A DNA stretch of 64,000 nt from Hoeflea sp. (GCF_030682515.1 NZ_JAUXOD010000025.1:1-64000); one strand, 5' to 3'; shown: positions 37,578 through 47,982, numbered from the stretch's first letter. Made by a program: numbers and translations. The notes: generated by a model from the letters alone, not told the origin.

Positions 37578-37958
37578 TCAGCACCCGGTGGCGCCCCTGG
37601 CCCAGCGCGAGATGTCCTCGTTGATCCGGCCGGCGAGCGGCGAGGTGGCGAGTGGCCCGTAGAACTGCGCGCCGTTCGACGAGGCGACGATGACCGCCTT
37701 GGGCAGGGATTGCGGCTTGCCGCGCGGGACCACCAGCACTCTGGGTGTGCTGGTGGTGTCGAGTTCGGGAACCAGGCCGTAGTCCTTGAAATCGCTGTCC
37801 TTGAGCCAGCAGGCGTGGGCCTGGGCGTTGACCCGCTGCAGGGTGGCGATGGACTGCGCATGGGCGCTCAGCCCCGAGGGCGGACTCACGGCGGCCGGCG
37901 CGCAGGCTGACAGAGCCAGGCCTGTCGCCGCGACAAGCAAAGTTGAAATCCGGTTCAT
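37578..37958 (-). CDS. Small lipoprotein of unknown function
   Basis: 126 residues. Signal peptide [19 protein letters not shown] with lipobox LSAC. The rest ([53 protein letters not shown]) has no family I recognise, but two cysteines (one at the very end) may form a disulfide. ATG at 37958 with ggag. It sits between purQ and purL; the gaps of 100 and 139 bases are larger than within the rest of the cluster, so it may have its own promoter. Confidence 0.8.
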   Translation of the reverse strand: MNRISTLLVAATGLALSACAPAAVSPPSGLSAHAQSIATLQRVNAQAHACWLKDSDFKDYGLVPELDTTSTPRVLVVPRGKPQSLPKAVIVASSNGAQFYGPLATSPLAGRINEDISRWARGATGC

Positions 37959-38058
37959 CGGCGTCTCCGGGCGCAAGCGGCGGGTTGGGATCATGGCGCT
38001 GCCATACCACGATTCCCGATCGGAGCCGGCGCTTATTCGCCCGGCCCGGGCAGGTGGT

Positions 38059-38733
38059 TCAGGCGTCAACCAACCCAAGGGCGGCCTCGAACAGGGCGCG
38101 GCCGTCGGTTCCGCCATGGGCGGGCTCGATCAGGTTTTCCGGATGCGGCATCATGCCCAGCACGTTGCCAGACTTGTTGACGATGCCGGCGATGTTGTTC
38201 ATCGAGCCGTTGGGGTTGGTGTCGGCCGTGTAGCGGAACGCCACCTGGCCCGACGCCTCGATGTCGGCGAGCGTGTCGGGATCGGCGAAGTAGTTGCCGT
38301 CATGATGGGCGACCGGGCAGCGGATGATCTGGCCCTTGGTGTAGCCGCTGGTGAAGGCGGTGCTTGCGTTGGCGACCTCGAGCTTCACTTCCCGGCAGAC
38401 GAATTTGAGCGAGGCGTTGCGCATCAGCGCGCCCGGAAGCAGGCCGGCCTCGAGCAGGATCTGGAAGCCGTTGCAGACGCCGATCACCCGCGTGCCCTGT
38501 TCGGCCTTCTCCTTGACCGCCCGCATCACCGGCATGCGCGCGGCAATGGCGCCGCAGCGCAGGTAGTCGCCATAGGAAAAGCCGCCCGGGATGACGATCA
38601 GGTCGATATCGTCATCGATCGCGGTTTCTGTCTGCCAGACGGTCTGCGGCGCGCGGCCGGAGATCTTGGTGAGTGCGGCGATCATGTCGCGGTCGCGGTT
38701 GAGGCCCGGAAGCAGGATGACGGCGGCTTTCAT
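38059..38733 (-). CDS. purQ: Phosphoribosylformylglycinamidine synthase I
   Basis: 224 residues, a class I glutamine amidotransferase: [15 protein letters not shown], catalytic Cys in [11 protein letters not shown], and the His/Glu pair in [11 protein letters not shown]. It gives ammonia to PurL. Starts 3 bases after purS. Confidence 0.97.
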   Translation of the reverse strand: MKAAVILLPGLNRDRDMIAALTKISGRAPQTVWQTETAIDDDIDLIVIPGGFSYGDYLRCGAIAARMPVMRAVKEKAEQGTRVIGVCNGFQILLEAGLLPGALMRNASLKFVCREVKLEVANASTAFTSGYTKGQIIRCPVAHHDGNYFADPDTLADIEASGQVAFRYTADTNPNGSMNNIAGIVNKSGNVLGMMPHPENLIEPAHGGTDGRALFEAALGLVDA

Positions 38734-38736
38734 GGC

Positions 38737-38979
38737 TCAGAGCACCTCGACCGAAAAGTCCTCGATCACCGTGTTGGCGAGGAGCTTGGCCGCCATGTCC
38801 TTGAGCTCGGCTTCGGCCCTGGTCCGGTCCGTGGTGTCGAGCGCGATGTCGAACACCTTGCCCTGGCGGACCTGGCCGACGCCGGCAAAGCCCAGGCCAT
38901 CGAGTGCGTGCTCGATGGCCTTGCCCTGCGGATCGAGGACGCCTGTCTTCAGCGTGACTGTCACGCGTGCCTTGATCAT
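38737..38979 (-). CDS. purS: Phosphoribosylformylglycinamidine synthase subunit PurS
   Basis: 80 residues (MIKARVTVTLKTGVLDPQGKAIEHAL at the start; KVFDIALDT in the middle). It bridges PurL and PurQ in the complex. ATG at 38979; sits 18 bases after purC and 3 before purQ. Confidence 0.95.
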   Translation of the reverse strand: MIKARVTVTLKTGVLDPQGKAIEHALDGLGFAGVGQVRQGKVFDIALDTTDRTRAEAELKDMAAKLLANTVIEDFSVEVL

Positions 38980-38997
38980 GTCCGGATCTCCTGACGC

Positions 38998-39762
38998 TTA
39001 CTTGACCAGAACCGGTCCGGAAGGGCGGTTCATTTCGTTCTCGTTCATGATGCCAAGCCTGCGGGCGACTTCCTGGTAGGCTTCGACCAGGTTGCCCAGA
39101 TCGCGGCGGAAGACGTCCTTGTCGAACTTCTGGTTGGTGTTGACGTCCCAGAGCCGGCAGGAATCGGGCGAGATCTCGTCGGCGACGACGATGCGCATCA
39201 TCTCGCCCTCGAACAGCCGGCCGCATTCGATCTTGAAATCGACGAGCTGGATGCCGACGCCCAGGAACAGGCCGGTCAAGAAGTCGTTGACGCGGATGGC
39301 GAGCGCCATGATGTCGTCGATTTCCTGCGGGCTCGCCCAGCCGAAGGCGGTGATGTGCTCTTCGGAGACCATCGGGTCGTCGAGCGCATCGGCCTTGTAG
39401 TAGAATTCGATGATCGAGCGCGGCAGCACCGTGCCTTCTTCGATACCCAGCCGCTTGGACAGGGAACCCGCGGCGACATTGCGCACCACGACCTCAAGCG
39501 GGATGATCTCGACTTCCTTGATCAGCTGCTCGCGCATGTTGATGCGGCGGATGAAGTGGGTCGGGATGCCGATCCGGTTCAGGTGCGAGAAGATGTATTC
39601 GGAGATCCGGTTGTTGAGCACGCCCTTGCCGTCGACAACATCGTGTTTCTTCTTGTTGAACGCGGTGGCATCATCCTTGAAGAACTGGATCAGCGTGCCG
39701 GGTTCCGGGCCTTCATAGAGGATTTTGGCCTTGCCCTCATAGATACGGCGGCGACGGGTCAT
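38998..39762 (-). CDS. purC: SAICAR synthetase
   Basis: 254 residues: [59 protein letters not shown] and [12 protein letters not shown] are all family hallmarks. It joins CAIR and aspartate. First gene of the pur run; the promoter is in the 224-base space shared with the zeta inhibitor gene. Confidence 0.97.
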   Translation of the reverse strand: MTRRRRIYEGKAKILYEGPEPGTLIQFFKDDATAFNKKKHDVVDGKGVLNNRISEYIFSHLNRIGIPTHFIRRINMREQLIKEVEIIPLEVVVRNVAAGSLSKRLGIEEGTVLPRSIIEFYYKADALDDPMVSEEHITAFGWASPQEIDDIMALAIRVNDFLTGLFLGVGIQLVDFKIECGRLFEGEMMRIVVADEISPDSCRLWDVNTNQKFDKDVFRRDLGNLVEAYQEVARRLGIMNENEMNRPSGPVLVK

Positions 39763-39986
39763 GGGGGGATCTCTGTCAGTTGAGCCGGCTGAAGCCGCGG
39801 CAACTCGGCATTGGGTCTGTTTGGCCCGTGCTTTAGCCGATTGTCCGGGGTTTCACAACGCCGTTGACAGGTGTGTCCCCCGAATTGCGCGACAGGTGCG
39901 GGTTTAGATTGCACTTTGGGCGGTCTTTTGTTTTATGGGGTCAATGCCCATATAGGGTTTGTTGATTCAACGCCGGGAGCCAGCTC

Positions 39987-40307
39987 ATGAGCAGCATGAA
40001 AGACCGCGAAAACGCATTCGAAAACAAGTTTGCCCATGACGGGGCGCTGAAGTTCAAGGCGGAAGCCCGCCGCAACAAGCTTCTGGGCCTCTGGGCGGCC
40101 GAATTGCTCGGCAAGAGCGGCGAGGAGGCCGAAGCCTACGCCAAGGCCGTGGTGATCGCCGATTTCGAGGAAGCGGGCGACGAGGACGTGTTCCGCAAGG
40201 TGCGCGGCGATTTCGACGCCGCCGGTGTCGCCCAGTCCGACCACCAGCTGCGCCGCAAGATGGACGAACTGATGGCTGTCGCCGTCGAGCAGATCCAGAA
40301 CAGCTGA
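39987..40307 (+). CDS. F1-ATPase inhibitor subunit zeta (DUF1476)
   Basis: 106 residues: MKDRENAFENKFAHDGALKFKAEARRNKLLGLWAAELLG and VRGDFDAAGVAQSDHQLRRKMDELM are the DUF1476 pattern. In Paracoccus the zeta subunit stops the F1FO-ATPase from hydrolysing ATP; the N-terminal segment is the inhibitory part. Alphaproteobacteria-specific. ATG at 39987 with gggagc. The gene is divergent from purC, as often in rhizobia. Confidence 0.93.
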   Translation: MSSMKDRENAFENKFAHDGALKFKAEARRNKLLGLWAAELLGKSGEEAEAYAKAVVIADFEEAGDEDVFRKVRGDFDAAGVAQSDHQLRRKMDELMAVAVEQIQNS

Positions 40308-40329
40308 TTCGGCGTAAATCCGAGTTTCC

Positions 40330-40362
40330 AAACCGCCTTCGGCTTGCCGGGGGCGGTTTTTT
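40330..40362 (+). terminator. Terminator after zeta gene
   Basis: aaccgcc / ggcggtt stem (40331-40358) with a T run (ttttttg) at the end. Confidence 0.8.
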
Positions 40363-40421
40363 GCTGGATTGAATCAGGGAGGCCCCGCCCGGGGCAGCCG
40401 CGCGATTCGAAAGGACATGGC

Positions 40422-41183
40422 ATGCAGTTGAGGGACCTACTGGATCAGGACAGGATGCTGATCACCGCCTGGTCGACGTCACCCTCGGTGGAGATTGCGG
40501 GCGGGCTGGCCCGGTGTCCCTTCGACACGGTCACCGTCGACATGCAGCACGGCGCGCACACGGAGTCGACGGCCTTTGCCTCGGTCCGGGCGATCACGGT
40601 GGCGGGCAAGCCCGCGATCCTGCGCATTCCGGTGGGACGCACCGATCTCGCCAGCCGGGCGCTCGACATGGGGTTCGAGGCGGTCATCGCGCCGATGATC
40701 AACTCGGTGGCCGATGCCGCGGAGTTTGCCCGGGCGATGAAGTACCCGCCGCTGGGCGAGCGCTCCTGGGGGCCGATGAAGGCGCTGCAGATCCACACCG
40801 ACCATACGCCCGAGAGCTATTTTCGCGCGGCCAATCAGCAGACCCTGGCCTTCGCCATGATCGAGACGCGCGCGGCCTTCGCCGATCTCGACGGGATCCT
40901 TGCCACCGACGGCATCGACGGGATCTTCGTCGGGCCGTCGGACCTGTCGATCTCCTGGTCGAACGGCGCGGGCGTCGATCCCAACAATGAGGAATTGCAG
41001 GACGTGATCGCCGAGATCGGCGCCCGCGCCCGCAAGGCGGGGAAGTTTGCCGCCATCTTCGCCGTCGATCCCGCTGCTGTGCCGCGGTTTGCCAAGATGG
41101 GCTACCGTCTGGCGGCGCTGAACACCGACCCGGGCATCCTGCATGCGGGTGCCGAGGTGATGCTGGGCAAGGCGCGGGGCTGA
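40422..41183 (+). CDS. HpcH/HpaI-type aldolase
   Basis: 253 residues of the class II metal-dependent 2-keto-3-deoxy sugar acid or HKHD aldolase family. VDMQHGAHTE, ILRIPVGRTD, VIAPMINSVADAAEFARAMKYPPLGERSWGP, MIETRAAFADLDGIL and DGIFVGPSDLSIS give the metal site, substrate loop and core strands. Reaction: retro-aldol cleavage of 4-hydroxy-2-oxo acids. The substrate is not known. ATG at 40422 with aaggac. Confidence 0.9.
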   Translation: MQLRDLLDQDRMLITAWSTSPSVEIAGGLARCPFDTVTVDMQHGAHTESTAFASVRAITVAGKPAILRIPVGRTDLASRALDMGFEAVIAPMINSVADAAEFARAMKYPPLGERSWGPMKALQIHTDHTPESYFRAANQQTLAFAMIETRAAFADLDGILATDGIDGIFVGPSDLSISWSNGAGVDPNNEELQDVIAEIGARARKAGKFAAIFAVDPAAVPRFAKMGYRLAALNTDPGILHAGAEVMLGKARG

Positions 41184-41208
41184 CGCCGCCTGAGATGGGG
41201 CGGCGTGG

Positions 41209-41763
41209 TCAGGCTTTGAGCCGGGCGAGGAAATGGGCGAAGACCATGATCCCCTCGGGCCAGGGGCCGTGGCCCGATTCGGCGTTGATGTGGCCGGCTT
41301 CGCCCGCGTCGACCAGCATCGAGCCCCAGGCATTGGCCATGTCGCCGGCGTGCTCGTAGGAGCCGAAGGGATCGTTGCGGCTCGCCACCACGATCGAGGG
41401 AAACGGCAGCGGGTCCTGCCTGTAGGGGCCGAAGGTCATCAGGTGCCGGGGCCGGATCTCGGGATTGTCGACCTCCGGCGGGGCGACCAGGAAGGCGCCG
41501 GCGATCTTGTCCTGGCACTCGGGCAGGGCCTGCAGCGCGGTGGCGACGCCAAGCGAGTGGGCAATCACAACCACCGGCTTGTGAGCCGCATTGACGGTTT
41601 CGGCGAAGCGGGCGGTCCAGTCCTCGCGCACCGGCTTGGCCCAGGCGTCCTGCTCGACGCGGCGGGCTGTCGACAGCCGCGCCTGCCAGCGCGATTGCCA
41701 GTGATCGGGGCCGGAATTGGTGTATCCGGGAACAATCAGGATGTCTGCCTGGGCAACTTTCAT
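41209..41763 (-). CDS. RBBP9/YdeN-family alpha/beta hydrolase
   Basis: 184 residues from ATG at 41763; the longer frame to 41838 lacks fold support. The fold starts at ADILIVPGYTNSGPDHWQSRW. Nucleophile Ser in VVVIAHSLGVATALQ, and the GHINAESGHGPWPEG C-terminal signature with the His of the triad. Serine hydrolases of this type are small esterases with few known substrates. Convergent with the aldolase gene, 25 bases apart. Confidence 0.88.
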   Translation of the reverse strand: MKVAQADILIVPGYTNSGPDHWQSRWQARLSTARRVEQDAWAKPVREDWTARFAETVNAAHKPVVVIAHSLGVATALQALPECQDKIAGAFLVAPPEVDNPEIRPRHLMTFGPYRQDPLPFPSIVVASRNDPFGSYEHAGDMANAWGSMLVDAGEAGHINAESGHGPWPEGIMVFAHFLARLKA

Positions 41764-41860
41764 GCCGCCCGAGGTGGCGGAGGCGGCTGCAAATGTCAAC
41801 AGGCGCGGCAGGTCGGTGGCGGGATTCGTAATTCCCATGCCGGGGAGGGCGCGATGTCGC

Positions 41861-42094
41861 CTAGCTGTCTCCGGCCGGCGGGAGGCCGACGTGGCCCGGA
41901 GGAACGATCAGGAACGGCGCGCCGTCATTTCTCAGATTGACCTGGTTGAAGGTCACAACGACGACCAAGGCCGCGAAGACCACGGCTGCGGCGATCCAGA
42001 GACTGGCGCCTGCGTCCTGGATTTCATGCGGCTCGGGGCCGTGCGGCTTGGGCTTGCGGCGGCCGCGGTTTGCAAAGGGCGGGTAATCCTGCAT
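41861..42094 (-). CDS. Hypothetical single-pass membrane protein
   Basis: 77 residues. A basic N-terminus (PPFANRGRRKPKPHGPEPHE) precedes one membrane helix (LWIAAAVVFAALVVVVTF) and a short periplasmic tail (VNLRNDGAPFLIVPPGHVGLPP). ATG at 42094 with gagg upstream. Family not recognised, but the frame has a clean ribosome site and a plausible membrane topology. The start lies 141 bases from the palindrome at 42235. Confidence 0.65.
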   Translation of the reverse strand: MQDYPPFANRGRRKPKPHGPEPHEIQDAGASLWIAAAVVFAALVVVVTFNQVNLRNDGAPFLIVPPGHVGLPPAGDS

Positions 42095-42234
42095 GGCATC
42101 CTCATGATTCCGGGCAAGGTTTCGGGTTGATGGTCAGGATCAACGAGAACAGCGGCGATATGAGGGCCATATCGTGGCACGGGCAGGGAGCCGGGTCACT
42201 TCCGGTGACAGGACGTTAAGCGGGCGTGCGGCCA

Positions 42235-42310
42235 GGGGACAGTTTACTTTTTCGCGTAAAGATTGCCTGCGGTGGTAGCCAATTTTCACGCGAAAAAGTA
42301 AACTGTCCCC
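42235..42310. repeat. REP/MITE-like palindrome with 23-bp perfect ends
   Basis: Arm 42235-42257 (ggggacagtttactttttcg...) is the exact complement of 42288-42310, around a 30-base middle. The outer 15 bases (gggacagtttacttt) are shared with the element at 6105-6174. It lies 15 bases beyond the purB stop and may also act as its terminator hairpin. The remainder of the 231-base gap shows no gene. Confidence 0.85.
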
Positions 42311-42325
42311 GAACTTGCCGCACTT

Positions 42326-43654
<1,329 letters not shown>

Positions 43655-43777
43655 GGCAAGCTCCGTGATTGGGTTGGCGTTGCCGAGGGTCTAGTCCATT
43701 TCGGCCGTGAATCAAACGGTCAATCAGCCGACGGAGCGGCTTTGTCCGGGAGAAACGGGGTCCGGGAGATACGGGAT

Positions 43778-44362
43778 CTAGGAGAAACGGCCGGTCCTGG
43801 GCGGCATCCTGCGGCCGTTGGCACGCGCCAGCATGAAGGACGCGCCAAAAAGAAAGGCGACGCCGAGCGGAAGGTAGAGCCTGACGCCGACGACGGCAAA
43901 CTGGTAGACCGCAGCCGCGCTGGTGAAGACGAGCTGCAGCAGCCAGAGCTTGGTGAAGGGGTCGCCATGCCACTGGGCGTAGAAATTGCGGTAGATGATG
44001 GCAAACAGCACCGCAGTCACACCGAGGGTGAACAGGGTCAGGCACAGGAAGGCTGCCGCGAAGGCTGCCTCGCGCGACCGCCTGAAGGCGATGAAGCGGA
44101 AGCTCGCGAGGCTGAGCGGCCAGGCGAGCGCCGCGCCGCAAAAGACCAGCGCCGTGATGCTCCAGTAGTGGGTGGTCAGTGCCGCCATCGACAGCCAGAG
44201 CCAGGCCTGCGCCGACAGCGCCATGGCCGCGCCCCAGCCGATGGCGCCGAAGATCGCGTCCGACCAGCCGATCCGCGCGGCCCGAAGCCGGTCGCGCAGA
44301 TTGGAATTGTCGTTGGCCGGCCTGGGCGCCGGTCCCTTGTGGCGTTTGACCGGATTGCTCAT
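43778..44362 (-). CDS. Hypothetical multi-pass membrane protein
   Basis: 194 residues. An N-terminal basic cytoplasmic stretch (KRHKGPAPRPANDNSNLRDRLRAARIGWSDA) is followed by four or five hydrophobic helices (IFGAIGWGAAMALSAQAWLWL, TALVFCGAALAWPLSLASFRF, AAFLCLTLFTLGVTAVLFAIIYRNFYAQWHG...). Not recognised as a named family. Start ATG at 44362 overlaps the DUF2259 stop by 4, so the two are coupled. Confidence 0.7.
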   Translation of the reverse strand: MSNPVKRHKGPAPRPANDNSNLRDRLRAARIGWSDAIFGAIGWGAAMALSAQAWLWLSMAALTTHYWSITALVFCGAALAWPLSLASFRFIAFRRSREAAFAAAFLCLTLFTLGVTAVLFAIIYRNFYAQWHGDPFTKLWLLQLVFTSAAAVYQFAVVGVRLYLPLGVAFLFGASFMLARANGRRMPPRTGRFS

Positions 44363-45090
44363 TCCAGGCGCCGGGTCACGGCGATCCAGCGGCCGTTCTC
44401 GCCCTCGAACCCCTGGGAGCGGACCAGCACCAGCACGGCATGGGTCCATACGCCGTCCGCCTGATGGGTGATGGCGCCGCCGATCCGGTAGTGAAGCGGA
44501 CAGCCGCGGCTGGTGGGCACGGATGCGTCGTCATGCAGCAGCGTTTCCGCCGGCGTGCCGTTGATCTCGGTCAGCGCGAGCCGGAAGCCGGTGGAGGTGT
44601 CGCCGAACATCTGGCAGAGCGCGGAGGCCGGCAGCTGTTTTTCCTCAAGACTGACCGTGTAGGCACCGAAGGGTTGCGGCTCCATGGAGAACGGCGTGTA
44701 GCGCAACTGGTGCGCCGCGCCGTCAAGCTCGGACAGGGGATTGAAGGCGGCGATGGTCCCCGGATTGGCTGCAAAGTCATGGGTTGCCTCGAGCGCCGCC
44801 GACTGGGCCTGCGCCTTCAAGCGGGCGTCACTGACGCCGGCGGCCTCGTCCTCGATGACGACGCGGACGGTCGAGCTCGGCAGGAAGGTGTCGCGTGTGG
44901 TATCAATGAAATACCTGTTGGCGAAGGCAAAGCCCGATCCGTCCTGGATGCCGAACTCCTCGAAGGCGAAGACCTTGCCGTCGGCGGAAAACCCGATCGG
45001 CCGGAATTCGGCGAATTCGCCCGCATGGGCCGCGACCGGAGCGAGGCACAGGGCAATCAGGACGGACAGCGTGTGACGAAAGGCTGGCAT
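44359..45090 (-). CDS. DUF2259-family secreted protein
   Basis: 243 residues, with signal peptide MPAFRHTLSVLIALCLAPVAAHA. The mature protein opens with EFAEFRPIGFSADGKVFAFEEFGIQDGSGFAFANRYFID, the DUF2259 pattern. Two later cysteines (ALCQMF, GCPLHY) may form a disulfide. It is periplasmic or secreted, function unknown. First of the two-gene unit with the membrane protein that follows. Confidence 0.85.
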   Translation of the reverse strand: MPAFRHTLSVLIALCLAPVAAHAGEFAEFRPIGFSADGKVFAFEEFGIQDGSGFAFANRYFIDTTRDTFLPSSTVRVVIEDEAAGVSDARLKAQAQSAALEATHDFAANPGTIAAFNPLSELDGAAHQLRYTPFSMEPQPFGAYTVSLEEKQLPASALCQMFGDTSTGFRLALTEINGTPAETLLHDDASVPTSRGCPLHYRIGGAITHQADGVWTHAVLVLVRSQGFEGENGRWIAVTRRLE

Positions 45091-45160
45091 CGCGGGCCCC
45101 CATGGTGGTCAGGATGAACCGGGTATCATTGCCGGGCCGGGCGGGCAACCGGAAGCCCGT

Positions 45161-46168
45161 TCAAACTTGCGATGCAGTCCAGGCTGGCATCAGGTCGCGC
45201 GGGTCGGGCGCGGCCGCGTGGACGCCGCGGGCGATGGCGCGGCTCATGGTCGAGGCCGCCGCCGCGCAGAGGTCGAGGAACTCGTCCGGCGCGGGCCTTC
45301 GACCCGAGGCGCCGGTGGCGAGCGCGAACACCAGGTCGCCGTCAAACGGCGTGTGGCTGGGCCAGATCGCCCGGGCAAAGCCTGCATGCGCGGCAATCGC
45401 CAGCCGCTTGGCCTCGGCCTTGGAGAGAATGGCGTCGGTGGCGATGACGGCGATGGTGGTGTTGGAGACGCCACGCGCCATCTCGCGGAACTTGATCCGC
45501 AGTCCGCTCGCATCCTGAGGAAACGGCACGGGCAGGCCAAGGCCGCCGAATTCGTCGCCGATCTCGAAGGGCGCCGCCCAGAAATGGCTTGTGTCGCCGA
45601 TGGTGGCCGAGCCCATCGGGTTGGCGGCCACGAGCGCGCCGATCATGTGCTCGCCCGCAACCAGCGACGAGGCCGAGCCCAAGCCGCCCTTGAAGGTGGC
45701 CGTAAGCGCGCCCACGCCCGCGCCGGCTGTGCCGATGGCAAAGTCGCGCGACGCGGCGGCGGCGGCCTGGTAGCCGAGCTCGCGGTAGGGCGGAAAGCGG
45801 CCCCAGTCCTTGTCGCCGCCATTGATGAGGTCGAACAGGATGGCCGCGGGCACGATCGGGATCCGGTGCGGGCCGACCGCGAAGCCCTGGCCCTGCTCGC
45901 GCAACCAGGCCTGCGCGCCGCCGGCTGCGTCGAGCCCGAAGGCCGAGCCGCCGGAGAGCACCAGGCCGTTGACGGTCTCGACCGTGTTGTGCGGCTCGAG
46001 CAGGTCGGTCTCGCGCGTGCCTGGCGCGCCGCCCAGAACCTGCACGGCCGCCGTGGCGGGCGGATCGCACAGTATCGCCGTCGTGCCGGAATTGAGCCCG
46101 GCGTCCTCGGCATTGCCGACGGTCAGGCCGGCCACATCGGTGATCAGGTTGCGCGATCCGGTTTGCAT
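45161..46168 (-). CDS. P1/S58-family peptidase (DmpA-like)
   Basis: 335 residues from ATG at 46168, with aaggcgg upstream; ATGs at 46186 and 46189 are alternatives. NLITDVAGLTVGNAED start, TAILCDPPATAAVQVLGGAPGTRETDLLEP, NGLVLSGGSAFGLDAAGGAQAWL, and the autocleavage/nucleophile region MARGVSNTTIAVIATDA. Members are self-processing N-terminal nucleophile aminopeptidases or amidases (DmpA, beta-peptidyl aminopeptidase). It follows the binding-protein gene by 32 bases and is probably co-transcribed. Confidence 0.9.
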   Translation of the reverse strand: MQTGSRNLITDVAGLTVGNAEDAGLNSGTTAILCDPPATAAVQVLGGAPGTRETDLLEPHNTVETVNGLVLSGGSAFGLDAAGGAQAWLREQGQGFAVGPHRIPIVPAAILFDLINGGDKDWGRFPPYRELGYQAAAAASRDFAIGTAGAGVGALTATFKGGLGSASSLVAGEHMIGALVAANPMGSATIGDTSHFWAAPFEIGDEFGGLGLPVPFPQDASGLRIKFREMARGVSNTTIAVIATDAILSKAEAKRLAIAAHAGFARAIWPSHTPFDGDLVFALATGASGRRPAPDEFLDLCAAAASTMSRAIARGVHAAAPDPRDLMPAWTASQV

Positions 46169-46200
46169 CGTGGGGCCGCCTTGCATCATGAAAAACTGCT

Positions 46201-47334
46201 CTACTGGGACTGGGCGGACAGGCGCGCGGCGTCCTCGACGCTCAGCCGCCGGAAGTGGCCGCCGTCCTGGATGGCGAGCACGAAGCCCGGCTCGCGCCGC
46301 TCGCCGTTCGCGTCAAAGCTTACCGGACCGAGTGCTGTGGCGAAGGTGGTGCCGGTCAGAAGCTGGGTCAGCCCCTGTTCGCCATAGCCGAGCCGGGTGG
46401 CGGCGGCGCCGAGGATTTCGGCGGCGGCAAAGGCGGGGATCCTGAGGCCCTCGGCGATCAGGCCCTCGTCTGAGAAGGCCCGCCGGGCGCGCTCGTCCTC
46501 GGGGCCTGGAACCGCGCCTGCCGACAGAACCGCGATGGTCCCGTCCGGCAGCGGAATCTCGCCCACGGGTGCATGCAGCGCATCGCCGCCCATGAACTGG
46601 AGCGCCACGCCCTGGTAGGCGGCCTCCTGCGCGATCACGGCGAGGTCGGCGCGTTCGCCGCCGACAAAGACCCGGGAGACGCCCGCGGATCTGAGCCTGC
46701 GCACCAGGCTCGGCTGGGTGTCCTGGCCGGGCCGGTAGTTGTCGACGAAGGTCGGATTGAGCGCGCGGTCTTCGAGCCTTGTGCGGATCGCTTCGACCAG
46801 TTCGCGACCGGAGATCGCTCCGTCCTCGACCAGGGCGAAAGGCTTGTCGGCCCAGAATCGCAGGATGGCGTCGGCGGCGATATCGGCTTCAGAGCCCGCG
46901 CGCGGCGCCAGGCGGAAAAACTGCCATCCGAGCCGGGAGGCTTCCTCGGCGATGATGTCGGCGCGCACCGTGAGCGTCATCACCGGGATGTTGCTTTCCG
47001 ACAGCACCGGCAGCGCCGCGGCGAGGCTTTCGGCGCACAGGAATCCGACCACGATGTCGACGCCGGCCTCGCTCATTGCTGCCGCAGCGTCCGTGCCCGA
47101 TTCGGGCGTGCAGTCGTCGTCGCCTTCGACAAGATCGGCGAACATGCCCGGATTGGCCGCATCCCAGATCACGAAGGCCTCGCGGACATGGTCGCCCAGA
47201 GGCTTGAACTGACCGGCCTGGGGAATGACGAGGCCGACGCGAAGCGCGTCCGCGCGCGCCGGCAGGGCGGCGGACGAGAAAGCCAGAACGAAGGCCAGGA
47301 GGCAGAGCGGACAGCGTAGGATCATGCGCCACAT
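46201..47334 (-). CDS. Periplasmic binding protein, branched-chain amino acid ABC type
   Basis: 377 residues. Signal peptide (MILRCPLCLLAFVLAFSSAALPARA), then a two-lobe PBP1/LivJ-like fold: LRVGLVIPQAGQFKPLGDHVREAF, VEGDDDCTPESG with an unusual cysteine, IVVGFLCAESLAAALPVLSESNIPVMTL, and FNPTFVDNY-like second lobe. No permease or ATPase genes are adjacent, so it may serve a transporter elsewhere or another role. The ATG at 47334 is first; 47325 is an alternative. Confidence 0.82.
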   Translation of the reverse strand: MWRMILRCPLCLLAFVLAFSSAALPARADALRVGLVIPQAGQFKPLGDHVREAFVIWDAANPGMFADLVEGDDDCTPESGTDAAAAMSEAGVDIVVGFLCAESLAAALPVLSESNIPVMTLTVRADIIAEEASRLGWQFFRLAPRAGSEADIAADAILRFWADKPFALVEDGAISGRELVEAIRTRLEDRALNPTFVDNYRPGQDTQPSLVRRLRSAGVSRVFVGGERADLAVIAQEAAYQGVALQFMGGDALHAPVGEIPLPDGTIAVLSAGAVPGPEDERARRAFSDEGLIAEGLRIPAFAAAEILGAAATRLGYGEQGLTQLLTGTTFATALGPVSFDANGERREPGFVLAIQDGGHFRRLSVEDAARLSAQSQ

Positions 47335-47487
47335 TTAGCCCAGCAGCCCTGGCAACTCAAAGCGAATTCCGCCCCTGGGCCCGCCGCCGGGCGCGCGGGG
47401 ATGATAAAAAGTCGCAGGCGTGGGTTTCAAATTCACCCATGGCCTTTATGTATGGACCCTGATCATTGCAAAGTTTGAGGCTCATGC

Positions 47488-47982
47488 GTGTTGAAACGGC
47501 CAACCATCGATTCCAAAGACTATCGCGACGCGATGGCGCGCTATGCCGGGCATGTGCAGATCGCCACGACCGCGCATGAGGGCGTACGGCGGGGCGTGAC
47601 GGTGACCGCCGCCTGTTCGGTCTCGGACAATCCCGGCACGGTTCTGGTCTGCCTCAACCATTCCAATCCGCTCAACGAGCTGTTCGTCCAGTCGGGCATC
47701 TTCGCGCTCAACAGCCTGATGGCGGAGCACGAGCCCCTGGCGGTGGCGTTTTCGGGTCTCGATCATCTCGATGTGGACGCCCGCTTCGCGCGCGCCCGAT
47801 GGGACACGATCACGACCGGCGCGCCGGCGCTGGTTGGCGCCATGGCCGTGTTCGACTGCCGGCTGATCGACGCCAGGCCCGTGGCCACGCACACGATCAT
47901 GATCGGCGAAGTCGTGGGCCTGAGGATCGGAGATCCGGGTCGCGCGCTTTTGTATATGGACCGCGGATACCATACTGTTTAG
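47488..47982 (+). CDS. Flavin reductase-like protein (RutF type)
   Basis: 164 residues from a GTG. The sequence DYRDAMARYAGHVQIATTAHEGVRRGVTVTAACSVSDNPGTVLVCLNHSNPLNELFVQSGIFALNSL is the FMN-binding flavin reductase / DIM6-NTAB domain pattern. Such proteins supply reduced flavin to monooxygenases. It lies upstream of the MoxR gene with a 59-base gap; no monooxygenase is adjacent. Confidence 0.85.
   Translation: MLKRPTIDSKDYRDAMARYAGHVQIATTAHEGVRRGVTVTAACSVSDNPGTVLVCLNHSNPLNELFVQSGIFALNSLMAEHEPLAVAFSGLDHLDVDARFARARWDTITTGAPALVGAMAVFDCRLIDARPVATHTIMIGEVVGLRIGDPGRALLYMDRGYHTV

Noticed and set aside
35447-37624. 725-residue plus-strand open frame
   Set aside because: Antisense shadow of purL; His/Asp/Gly-rich composition typical of reverse-strand reading in high-GC DNA.
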